From the NCBI GenBank assembly GCA_022484595.1, contig JAKVLB010000002.1:1-64000 (forward strand): a DNA stretch of 64,000 bases, read 5' to 3'. This DNA is from Mageeibacillus sp. Its GTDB lineage: Bacteria > Bacillota > Clostridia > Saccharofermentanales > Saccharofermentanaceae. The translations under genes were made by a program, and so were the position numbers. Positions 18,580 through 25,810 of this stretch are shown in pieces. How positions within the stretch are numbered: position 1 is the first letter of the stretch; each line of letters starts with the position of its first letter. A model generated the notes under the pieces. It saw only the letters and a program-made list of their open reading frames with translations. It was not told the origin of the DNA and did no database searches.

Positions 18580-19674
18580 TTACGCTTTAATATCACAATT
18601 ATATGGAACTGTAACGGTCAGAACAAAGCCAGCAGCAAAACCAATTCCGCAGCCGATTACCAGCGGGATAAAACCATGCCCCAGATATATAGGAAGTGTC
18701 ACCAGACTCGGAAAAGAGAAAGCTATCGCATGACTTCCGAAATAACCCGCAATCGCTCCGCCTATCGCCCCTCCGATGCTTCCGGCTGCAAGCGGCCATT
18801 TACGGGGAAGATTAACTGCGAAAATTGATGGTTGCGTTATTCCTCCGACCATTGCGCTTACTACGGCTGAGATACATGTTGCTTTGAACTTCTTGTCACG
18901 GCTTTTGAAAAACACCGCGAGTGAAGCTCCGGCCTGACCGAACGGCGCGGCCGCCATTACCGCAAGAATTGTATCGCTTCCGGTCAGTGCTATATTGTTC
19001 ATAGACACAAGAAGCAGCGGCCACTGAAGACTGAAGATAACCATCGGCTGAACAAGACCGCCGAGCAGACCGCCGGCCGCAGCCGGCGACAGACTGTATA
19101 AGAACTCATAACAGGAAGAAATACGATTGCCGATCAGCGTTCCTGCCGGTCCAAAAATTCCAAGTTCAAGCAGACCGCCGACAAGAATACAGATTATCGG
19201 TTTGAAGAACCCTCTGACAATCTCCGGAATAATTCTGTCAGATGCTTTCTCGACATAACCGATTATCCAGACAGTCAGAATAACAGGTATGCAGCTTGAC
19301 TGATAGGTTGCACCTATCAGCGGAATGCCGAAGAACCGGATTGTCTGCCCGCTCTCAAGAATGGTATTAATCGCAGGATACAGCGAAAGGCAGGCGAGCG
19401 CGGTCGCGATAAATTTATCAGTCTTGAATGTCGCCGCGGAAGTAAGTCCCACAAAGACCGGGAAAAAGAAGAAAACAGTGTCGGCCATAGCATTGAGAAC
19501 AAGATATGTCCCTCCGTTCTCTGACAGAACCGATGTCATGACAAGCACTGCAAGAAGGCCTTTAAGCAGACCGGCACCGCTTAACACATCACATATCGGC
19601 ATAAAGATTCCCGACAATATATCTATGAACGATGTGCCTGATTTTATTCTTTTTTTGTTTGAAGTCTCTGCCAT
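18580..19674 (-). CDS. Orphan PTS IIC-like membrane protein (glucose/beta-glucoside type) with altered sugar-site residues
   Basis: 364 residues, almost wholly hydrophobic, with the layout of the membrane domain of PTS glucose-superfamily permeases (about ten membrane segments; GIFMPICDVLSGAGLLKGLL at the start). Start chosen at 19674 because AAGGAGAG lies 8 bp upstream; the frame continues 14 codons further up without a ribosome site. No IIA or IIB domain is fused or nearby. The family signature GITEP reads GITQP here (residue ~281), and the His of the FxLHW-type motif is Gln in IFSLQWPLLL (~215). Both positions normally contact sugar. It may transport or sense something by another mechanism, or depend on IIB and IIA encoded elsewhere. 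The fold call is firm; the role is open. Confidence 0.8.
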   Translation of the reverse strand: MAETSNKKRIKSGTSFIDILSGIFMPICDVLSGAGLLKGLLAVLVMTSVLSENGGTYLVLNAMADTVFFFFPVFVGLTSAATFKTDKFIATALACLSLYPAINTILESGQTIRFFGIPLIGATYQSSCIPVILTVWIIGYVEKASDRIIPEIVRGFFKPIICILVGGLLELGIFGPAGTLIGNRISSCYEFLYSLSPAAAGGLLGGLVQPMVIFSLQWPLLLVSMNNIALTGSDTILAVMAAAPFGQAGASLAVFFKSRDKKFKATCISAVVSAMVGGITQPSIFAVNLPRKWPLAAGSIGGAIGGAIAGYFGSHAIAFSFPSLVTLPIYLGHGFIPLVIGCGIGFAAGFVLTVTVPYNCDIKA

Positions 19675-19797
19675 AAACGAGCTCTCCTTAAGTTGATACC
19701 GAGCGAAGTATATCACAAGGGAAACCTTAAATTTCAGTATTCAATCAAATGTTACAATTGCAACTGAATTGCGCTGAAGGCAGCAGAAAATCTGCAT

Positions 19798-19830
19798 AAA
19801 AAAATCCCGTTGAGGTTAGTCAACGGGATT
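19798..19830 (-). terminator. Intrinsic terminator of the structured RNA
   Basis: Read on the minus strand, aatcccgttga and tcaacgggatt form a perfect 11-bp stem with a 6-nt loop followed by seven T residues. The only transcript entering from this side is the ~600-nt non-coding region, so it defines that RNA's 3' end. Confidence 0.9.
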
Positions 19831-20415
19831 CTTAAATTTGCTCCAACGAACCAAAAATTCACTTGTTCCGTTCCATCGTCCAGACCCTTTGCTGCCAACC
19901 CGAGCTCTAAGTGACATCGTTACAACTAACTGACTGCTGCAACTATCGCCACACCGTGCAACTCATGTTTCCATTCGCCGAACGTTACTGCTGACCGACT
20001 ATCCGCTCCGTCCTACTCTCACGGGTATGACTTGCCGCCGTCGCATTTGTATCGACTACTCGTTATGCACGAACCGGTGTATTAATCAGCTGCACCTTCG
20101 GTTCCTCTCTGTCGGCGGTGACATCTCACTCGCACGCGATCCGATGACCGAATCAACTAATTGTTACAACCCTGCGACTTGTATACGAATCTTCTGTACC
20201 TTCAATCGCCTGCTCGTCTTCCCTTGGTATCCTGACCTTCAACTTCGTAATCTGCCTACGGTTATTGCCATCGGCTTCGTCTCTTCGGCTTCGCCACAAG
20301 CTTTGCCGGCTCTGGTTCTTCCCTGCGTTGTATTGTCTCACCTTGGGCGGTCTGCCTTGGAATCCGGTTTATGTTGCTTCCGTATTCCTTGGAGCTACCT
20401 TAATGATACTTGCAC
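19803..20415 (-). ncRNA. Putative large structured non-coding RNA (~600 nt)
   Basis: No frame on either strand here has a plausible protein; the minus strand has at most a 62-codon frame without a ribosome site. On the minus strand I see a possible -10 (TATAAA at 20423-20428), a closing helix in which GCTCCAA (20389-20395) pairs perfectly with TTGGAGC (19840-19846) across 556 nt, and directly inside it a hairpin GGAAT-a-CGG / CCG-g-ATTCC (20359-20388). Further complementary blocks follow (CCGCCG with CGGCGG; CACC with GGTG; GGC-GAA-GCC), and a perfect terminator ends it. The purine-rich, GNA-rich sequence is typical of folded RNA. Length, closing helix and a tRNA gene about 1.3 kb away recall the ROOL and GOLLD large-RNA classes, but I cannot confirm membership from memory. 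It lies ~120 nt downstream of the export-protein gene and could instead be that transcript's 3' part. Confidence 0.65.
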
Positions 20416-20534
20416 ACCTTTTTTTATACAATGCAACGAAAAGACCAAATGAAAATCATTTCGTTGTGCAATTTGTCGGATTTGCACAAAGAAACTACGG
20501 TTATATACTTAAAGAGTTGGGGTTATTTCACAAA

Positions 20535-21026
20535 TCAAAACAGTCCTGCAATGGATGTTATTCCGAAGGCAACAAGAAGGCTTCCTATAGTCATAATAAC
20601 TCCTGCAATCAGTACTCCGAGAAGAACAGCAATTACGCTCTTTTTGAATCCGAAATCAAGAAGTGACGCTGCAAGGGTTCCGGTCCATGCGCCTGTTCCC
20701 GGCAAAGGTATTCCGACGAATATCATAAGTGCCACAAATACTCCGCGGCCTGCCTTCTCTGTAAGCTTTTTGCCGCCTTTCTCGCCTTTCTCAAGACACC
20801 ATGTGAAGAACTTCCCGATGTATTTCTTATTGGCACCCCATACAAGAATCTTCCTTGCAAACAGGTATATGAACGGCACCGGAATCATATTTCCGACGAC
20901 TGCAACTGCCAGTGTGATATACTGGTTGAGTTCCATTGATACGCCATAAGGAACGGCACCTCGCAATTCTATAATCGGAACCATCGAGATAAAAAACACT
21001 ATAAGATACTTTGTAAATACAGACAT
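20535..21026 (-). CDS. Small multidrug export-family membrane protein (COG2426 type)
   Basis: 163 residues with the family's conserved opening VPIIELRGAVPYG (residues ~17-29), about four membrane segments and a second glycine-proline-rich hairpin (FVGIPLPGTGAWTG). The family is named for putative drug export, with little biochemical proof. A GGGGAGAG ribosome site lies 7 bp before the ATG at 21026. It is transcribed away from the MscS gene and toward the structured RNA. The family call is confident, the substrate unknown. Confidence 0.85.
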   Translation of the reverse strand: MSVFTKYLIVFFISMVPIIELRGAVPYGVSMELNQYITLAVAVVGNMIPVPFIYLFARKILVWGANKKYIGKFFTWCLEKGEKGGKKLTEKAGRGVFVALMIFVGIPLPGTGAWTGTLAASLLDFGFKKSVIAVLLGVLIAGVIMTIGSLLVAFGITSIAGLF

Positions 21027-21125
21027 AATGACTCTCCCCTTTAAATATGTGTTAATTATTACATAAATCTTTTCATGTGTCCTTTGTTATAATTGTTAAA
21101 ATATGTGTTTGGGAGATAAAGTATT

Positions 21126-22301
21126 ATGTTCACAACAATGGAAGAACTTCTTATTACCGCTCTCGGAGATAATTCATTATCTCATTTATTGTTCTGCGTT
21201 ATCATTATTTCCATATCCGCATTATCCGCGTTCATAATAAGGGGCGTGGCCAGCCTGGTATCAGATATTCTTTCGAAGAAATCGCATTTGGAATCAGTAC
21301 GTCTGATGGGCAGATTTGCACGAAGGCGCAATCTGCCGCAGAAAGTCGCAATATTCTCTTTCTTTTACTTTATTTCACAGCTCGCCGGCTATCTGTATTC
21401 ATTTGCCAGGTTTGCCGGAGCTGTCAGTCTGTATGCAATGCTCCTTATGACAACGATAATCTGCGCCTGCGCAATCGATGTATTCGGCGACTGCTACTCG
21501 CTCAAGCCGATAGCGAAAAAGCGTTCAATCAAAGGCATTCTCCAGGTAATCAAGATTTTTCTGTTCGTTGTTTTCGCGACAATTGCGGTATCAGTACTGA
21601 TTGGACAGAATCCGCTTGTTCTCATATCGGGCATGTCCGCATTCGCGGCAATCCTCGCAATTGTTTTCAAAGATCCGCTGCTCGGACTTGTGTCAGGAAT
21701 CCAGATTACCGCTGACGATCTGCTGCATATAGGCGACTGGGTGAGCATACCTTCAATGCATGTGGAAGGCTCCATAACCGATATTTCGCTTATTTCCGTT
21801 CGCATAACATGTTTCGACAACACTGTAAGCGTGGTACCGGCATATACTTTTCTGTCAGCGCCGTTTACCAACTTCAGGCAGGCCATTGCAGGCGACAAAA
21901 GACAGTTCACCGCAGTAATAAACATAGATGCTACAACATTAAGACAGCTCAGCAGTGAAGAAGCGTCAGCACTGATTGAAAGCCACAAGGAATTATCTGA
22001 TTTGTCCGGAACAATCAGCAGCGGAAGCACGACAAATCTCTGTCTGTACCGCCATTTCCTCGCAGGACTGTTCAGGGAAAGCGGCCACACCAGAGAAGAT
22101 TATCCTGTCATAGTATCGACAGGGAATTCCGAAGGACGCGGCATTCCTGTCAGCATGGTATTCACAACCGATATGGGAAATTACAGCGAATACATAGAAT
22201 TTGCTTCTCAGACAACGGAGCTGGCACTCGTCGCCATGGAAGAATTCGGTCTCAGCGCATTCCAGGAAAAGACTTCGGATAAGACTTCGGCAAAGATTTA
22301 A
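21126..22301 (+). CDS. MscS-family mechanosensitive channel (YbdG-like)
   Basis: 391 residues: N-terminal membrane helices (about residues 15-40, 75-120 and 140-180), a pore-lining segment LVLISGMSAFAAILAIVFKDPLLGLVSGIQ (given here as consecutive parts SGMSAFAAILAIVFKDP and LLGLVSGIQ, ~165-195), then the beta domain IGDWVSIPSMHVEGSITDISL and a cytoplasmic C-terminal domain. The wording TADDLLHIGDW and the NTVSVVPAYTF stretch resemble YbdG-type miniconductance channels more than small MscS. It would open under membrane tension to release solutes at hypo-osmotic shock. It is a single gene, convergent with the operon below and sharing 4 bp with its last gene. Confidence 0.9.
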   Translation: MFTTMEELLITALGDNSLSHLLFCVIIISISALSAFIIRGVASLVSDILSKKSHLESVRLMGRFARRRNLPQKVAIFSFFYFISQLAGYLYSFARFAGAVSLYAMLLMTTIICACAIDVFGDCYSLKPIAKKRSIKGILQVIKIFLFVVFATIAVSVLIGQNPLVLISGMSAFAAILAIVFKDPLLGLVSGIQITADDLLHIGDWVSIPSMHVEGSITDISLISVRITCFDNTVSVVPAYTFLSAPFTNFRQAIAGDKRQFTAVINIDATTLRQLSSEEASALIESHKELSDLSGTISSGSTTNLCLYRHFLAGLFRESGHTREDYPVIVSTGNSEGRGIPVSMVFTTDMGNYSEYIEFASQTTELALVAMEEFGLSAFQEKTSDKTSAKI

Positions 22302-22672
22302 ACGGCAACATCTTCGCCGTCAAGAAAGCGAACTATCTCATCGCGCATATGGTACATCTTCTGCACAGAATTCTCGAGAAAATAATAGTGGAAGACATAT
22401 GCCACCGTAAGACAGAAGAAAAGCAGCACAAGCACGGCACTCATAAGAAGGCAGTCCGCAGGAAGAATAAACAGACAGAATATCTCAAAGAGCAGAAACA
22501 GGGCGAAGAAAAACGTCACTACCAGATGTATGAAGCGTTCATGCTGGAAAAAAGCTATCTTCGTCTCAAACTCACCGAGAACTCTGCGCGTGCGTTCTTC
22601 CGGCGCGCTCTTCATCTCCGAATCGATGTATCCGCGAACCTTGTTCATCGTCGCCTGCATATATTCTTTCAT
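22298..22672 (-). CDS. Small two-helix membrane protein of unknown function
   Basis: 124 residues: a charged N-terminal helix (MKEYMQATMNKVRGYIDSEM), two adjacent membrane segments (~46-70 and 74-98) and a charged tail ending FLDGEDVAV. No family recognised. Its ATG overlaps the stop of the radical SAM gene by 4 bp, so it is translated from the same mRNA as dinB. Its tail end overlaps the convergent channel gene by 4 bp. Confidence 0.75.
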   Translation of the reverse strand: MKEYMQATMNKVRGYIDSEMKSAPEERTRRVLGEFETKIAFFQHERFIHLVVTFFFALFLLFEIFCLFILPADCLLMSAVLVLLFFCLTVAYVFHYYFLENSVQKMYHMRDEIVRFLDGEDVAV

Positions 22673-23541
22673 AGTCTGAACCTCCTGTTTATGTAATTGA
22701 CAACCTCCCGCTTATTCGCGGTCCACAAAGGCGCCAGCAGAAGACTCTTCGGTCCGTCGCCCGTAAGTCTGTGAACCACAACACCGGGTGGCAGAAGCGC
22801 CAGTGCTTTTGCAACAATTTCAAAATACTCCTCGCGTTCCAAAACTGCAACAGAACCCGCCTTCCATAGTTTTGCAAGCTCAGTACCTTCAAGAACGTAG
22901 AGACATGTGAATTTTATGCCGTCCGTTCCGCAATCACAGGCATATGATACCGTCGACAGCATCTGTTCTTCAGTCTCTCCCGGGAGTCCGAAAATAACGT
23001 GCGTTATAACATTCGCCCCGATTGAATGAAGACGTTCCACCGCCTCACCGTATATTGAAGTCGCATAACAGCGGTTAATAACAGAAGCTGTCCTGTCAGA
23101 AGAAGTCTGAAGTCCGAGTTCTACAAACAGCGGAATTCCACGCGCGCAGTCAGCAAGAACTTCAATTATTCCGTCTGAAAGACAGTCTGGTCTTGTTGCC
23201 ACGGACAGAGCCTCAACCTTCGGATGCATGGAAGCTTCTTTAAGAACATTTCTCAAATAAGCCGGTTCGCAATAAGTATTGGTGTTGCTCTGAAAGTATG
23301 CTATATATCCGGCGTTATGCCCCGCTTTGTTCGCAACGCGGGCAATAGCCCTGTCAATCTGAACTGTTACACAAGGAGCTTCGCGCACCGCAAATTCTCC
23401 GGAACCGCCTGCCGAGCAGAAAATGCATCCGCCTGTGCCCTTCGTGCCGTCACGGTTCGGGCATGTTACATTGAGACTTATCGAAGCCTTGTACATCTTA
23501 TGTCCGAACCTGTCTTTGTAATACTGATTGGCCGTTATCAT
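22669..23541 (-). CDS. Radical SAM protein, YhcC/TIGR01212 family
   Basis: 290 residues. The iron-sulfur cluster motif has the long spacing C27-x11-C39-x2-C42 (CPNRDGTKGTGGCIFC) typical of the YhcC family, followed by YFQSNTNTY, the GLQTSSD strand and VIFGLPGETEEQM, all parts of the radical SAM barrel. Members may modify RNA or another cofactor; the substrate is not established as far as I know. Its ATG overlaps the dinB stop (ATGA), showing translational coupling in a three-gene operon. Confidence 0.9.
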   Translation of the reverse strand: MITANQYYKDRFGHKMYKASISLNVTCPNRDGTKGTGGCIFCSAGGSGEFAVREAPCVTVQIDRAIARVANKAGHNAGYIAYFQSNTNTYCEPAYLRNVLKEASMHPKVEALSVATRPDCLSDGIIEVLADCARGIPLFVELGLQTSSDRTASVINRCYATSIYGEAVERLHSIGANVITHVIFGLPGETEEQMLSTVSYACDCGTDGIKFTCLYVLEGTELAKLWKAGSVAVLEREEYFEIVAKALALLPPGVVVHRLTGDGPKSLLLAPLWTANKREVVNYINRRFRL

Positions 23542-24806
23542 ATCATCAATTCATCTCCCTTGGGATGGAACGGATCTTCCGGAGCGGAAAAACGGCAGCC
23601 TTCATGATTGTTACCGTCAGTTATGTTTCCTCTGACTTCAGCCGCGCTCTTTATTACCCCCGGCCCGTATCGTTTATTTATAGAATCCATCAGTTTCCCT
23701 ATTGTCTCGTCGCGAGTCCTTGCTTTCTCATCGCTGAACATTGACAGCTGGACACCGCTTGATGCCTCAATCACCTTGGAACAACGCACGCCGACGCTTC
23801 TGACGCCCTTGCTCCAGTCATATGACTCTTTGAACAGTTCCATTGCATTATCGTATATTATGCGTTCACTGTCAGTCGGTTCATATAGAATTCTCTGATG
23901 TTCATAGATATGCAGATCCCTGTCACGAACGGTAATCTGAATAACAGTTCCTCTTAATCCATGGGCACGAAGCCTGCTCGCGACGCTTCCCGCAAGCATA
24001 TGCATGGTCTTCTCAATCGCAGCATTGGATGTCATATCCACAGCGGTTGTCGTCGAATTGCCGACGGATTTAATCTCGCGCGATGCCGATGCAGCGGCGA
24101 CAGGCGAATCATCAAGACCGTTTGCATAACGCCAGAGCATAATTCCCTGTCTGCCAAGATACTGCACAATGTAATCAGAATTACATCCGGCAAGCTCGCC
24201 TATGGTTCTGACGTTGATTTTCTTCAGCATTGCGGAAGTACGCTTCCCGACATAAAGCATATCCTCAGCCGGAAGCCCCCAGACAATATCCTTCCATGAA
24301 TCCTCACGGAAAACCGTCGTCGCGTCAGGCTTTCTGTAATCACTTCCGAGCTTCGCGAAAACTTTATTGAAACTTATTCCTACAGAACAAGTCAGCCTGA
24401 ACTCATCCCTGACTCTGCGCCTGATAGTTGAGGCCAGAGCCTCTGCTTCATCATAATCCGATACTATGCCGGTCATGTCCAGCCAGCACTCATCAAGTCC
24501 GAACGGCTCAACTCTGTCCGTATATTCGCCATACATTGCGCGAAGCCGTCCAGAATAAAATACGTATTTCTCATGGTGCGCCGGGAGTGTCACAAGATCC
24601 GGACACTTGGCTTTTGCCTGCCATATTGCTTCGGCGGTCGAGACGCCGCAATGCTTCGCTTTCTCATTTTTGGCAAGGACAATTCCGTGTCGGGATTCTC
24701 TGTCTCCGACGACAGCCATAGGAACATAGCGGCATTCCGGATGATATATCATCTCTACCGAAGCGAAATAGCAATTCTGATCGATGTGAAATATGATTCT
24801 GTTCAT
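23538..24806 (-). CDS. dinB: Y-family translesion DNA polymerase (DinB/Pol IV-like)
   Basis: 422 residues from the ATG at 24806. The frame is open further up, but that extension is compositionally unlike protein and overlaps the divergent regulator. Motifs: FHIDQNCYFASVE (first catalytic Asp; family usually HIDMDAFFASVE), PFGLDECWLD (Asp-Glu pair ~103-104), SVGISFNKVFAKLGSDYRKP, then the little-finger domain, and near the C-terminus QLSMF, a beta-clamp-binding peptide. It copies past damaged bases with low fidelity. A LexA-like box lies 21-34 bp upstream, implying SOS control. It is first in an operon with the radical SAM and small membrane genes. A perfect GTGCTA-cca-TAGCAC palindrome lies just before the start, where a good ribosome site is missing. 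Confidence 0.92.
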   Translation of the reverse strand: MNRIIFHIDQNCYFASVEMIYHPECRYVPMAVVGDRESRHGIVLAKNEKAKHCGVSTAEAIWQAKAKCPDLVTLPAHHEKYVFYSGRLRAMYGEYTDRVEPFGLDECWLDMTGIVSDYDEAEALASTIRRRVRDEFRLTCSVGISFNKVFAKLGSDYRKPDATTVFREDSWKDIVWGLPAEDMLYVGKRTSAMLKKINVRTIGELAGCNSDYIVQYLGRQGIMLWRYANGLDDSPVAAASASREIKSVGNSTTTAVDMTSNAAIEKTMHMLAGSVASRLRAHGLRGTVIQITVRDRDLHIYEHQRILYEPTDSERIIYDNAMELFKESYDWSKGVRSVGVRCSKVIEASSGVQLSMFSDEKARTRDETIGKLMDSINKRYGPGVIKSAAEVRGNITDGNNHEGCRFSAPEDPFHPKGDELMI

Positions 24807-24826
24807 GGTGCTATGGTAGCACAAAA

Positions 24827-24840
24827 AGAACATATTTTCG
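24827..24840 (-). promoter_or_regulatory. LexA/DinR-like SOS box upstream of dinB
   Basis: AGAACATATTTTCG matches the Gram-positive SOS consensus CGAACATATGTTCG at 12 of 14 positions (GAAC-N4-TTTC core). On the minus strand it overlaps a possible -10 (TATGTT) with TTCAAT 16 bp upstream as -35, so a bound repressor would block dinB. Confidence 0.65.
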
Positions 24841-24992
24841 AGTATCGCACATTGAACTCCGGGATTTGATATTAGTGATAAAAAATTTACATTCTGCACT
24901 TTTAATATTGTAAACCTTAGTTTATACTTTATCTGTAAATGGTAGATAATCAAGTAAGTAATAAATCCAAAATCAAAACGGAGGACATTAAA

Positions 24993-25703
24993 ATGGCAAA
25001 ACAAAAAATTCTGATTGTAGACGACGACAACGACATCCTCACACTCAACAGAGACTTTCTCATTGGCGAAGGCTATGAAGTCTCTACCGCAACGTCCTGC
25101 GCAGAGGCGCTTGACAAGGTTCAGCTTCACAATTTCGGCTGCCTTGTACTTGACGTAATGCTCCCGGACGGAAGCGCTTTCGATCTTGCACCAAAACTCA
25201 AGCAGTACACAGATTCGCCTATCATTTTCCTTACTGCGAAGGATCAGCAGGAAGACGTCATAAAAGGATTCAATGTGGGCGCAGACGATTACATCACAAA
25301 GCCTTATTCTCTTCCTGAACTCAGCCTCAGAATCAACGTGCACATCAAGCGCAACATGAAGAGCGAGGGATTCCTTGTTGAATATCCGCCGCTTTCAATC
25401 AACATAAAGACACGTGAGGTAACACTCAAAGAGAAGTCGCTCCACCTCACAAACCGTGAGTTCGATATTCTCTGCCTCCTCGCTGAGACACCGAATGTCA
25501 TCGTGCCTTTCACAAGAATTTATTCTCACGTTTGGGGAGATGATTCACCGTGCGACAACCATCTCGTAATGGTAAACATCTCTTATCTGCGTAAGAAGAT
25601 GGAGAAGGTCGCACCTGAGATTACTTTCGTAAAGACAGAGTGGGGTATCGGATACTCATTCGCATATCCGCCGGTCAAGAACAGTCTCACAACCCAGTAT
25701 TAA
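24993..25703 (+). CDS. OmpR-family response regulator
   Basis: 236 residues from the ATG at 24993, preceded by GGAGG at 8 bp; the frame's upstream 18 codons lack this. The receiver domain has the acidic pair DDD (10-12), the phosphorylated Asp54 in LVLDVMLPDG, the Thr of FLTAKD and Lys of TKPYSLPEL. The C-terminal winged helix (about 130-228) has LTNREFDILCLLAE, the turn SHVWGDDSPCDNHLVMVNI and YLRKKME. It is phosphorylated presumably by the sensor kinase 108 bp downstream. A hairpin terminator between them means the kinase may be expressed at a lower level or separately. Confidence 0.93.
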   Translation: MAKQKILIVDDDNDILTLNRDFLIGEGYEVSTATSCAEALDKVQLHNFGCLVLDVMLPDGSAFDLAPKLKQYTDSPIIFLTAKDQQEDVIKGFNVGADDYITKPYSLPELSLRINVHIKRNMKSEGFLVEYPPLSINIKTREVTLKEKSLHLTNREFDILCLLAETPNVIVPFTRIYSHVWGDDSPCDNHLVMVNISYLRKKMEKVAPEITFVKTEWGIGYSFAYPPVKNSLTTQY

Positions 25704-25720
25704 TCATCGTAATACAAAAC

Positions 25721-25762
25721 AACGGGTGCCCCGGCAGACAGAGTCTATCCGGGGCATTCGTT
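25721..25762 (+). terminator. Terminator or attenuator between regulator and kinase genes
   Basis: The arms tgccccgg and ccggggca form a perfect 8-bp GC-rich stem with a 14-nt loop, extended by aacg/cgtt, then a T-rich tail (ttatttattt). Confidence 0.75.
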
Positions 25763-25810
25763 ATTTATTTCGAAGTAACAGAACATAGAATGTGAAAAGA
25801 GAGTAATCCT

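Noticed and set aside
19803-20415. Group II intron, because the transcript begins near GTGTG and is large and structured
   Set aside because: No domain V-like 34-nt hairpin with the catalytic triad is visible near the 3' end, and no reverse transcriptase gene is present.
20027-20666. Plus-strand protein-like frames of 130-180 codons across the structured RNA and export-protein gene
   Set aside because: No ribosome sites, odd composition, and they run antisense to the structured RNA and the export-protein gene.
24807-25343. N-terminal extension of dinB to 601 residues
   Set aside because: It runs over the divergent response-regulator gene and promoter region and does not resemble polymerase; the family start is at 24806.
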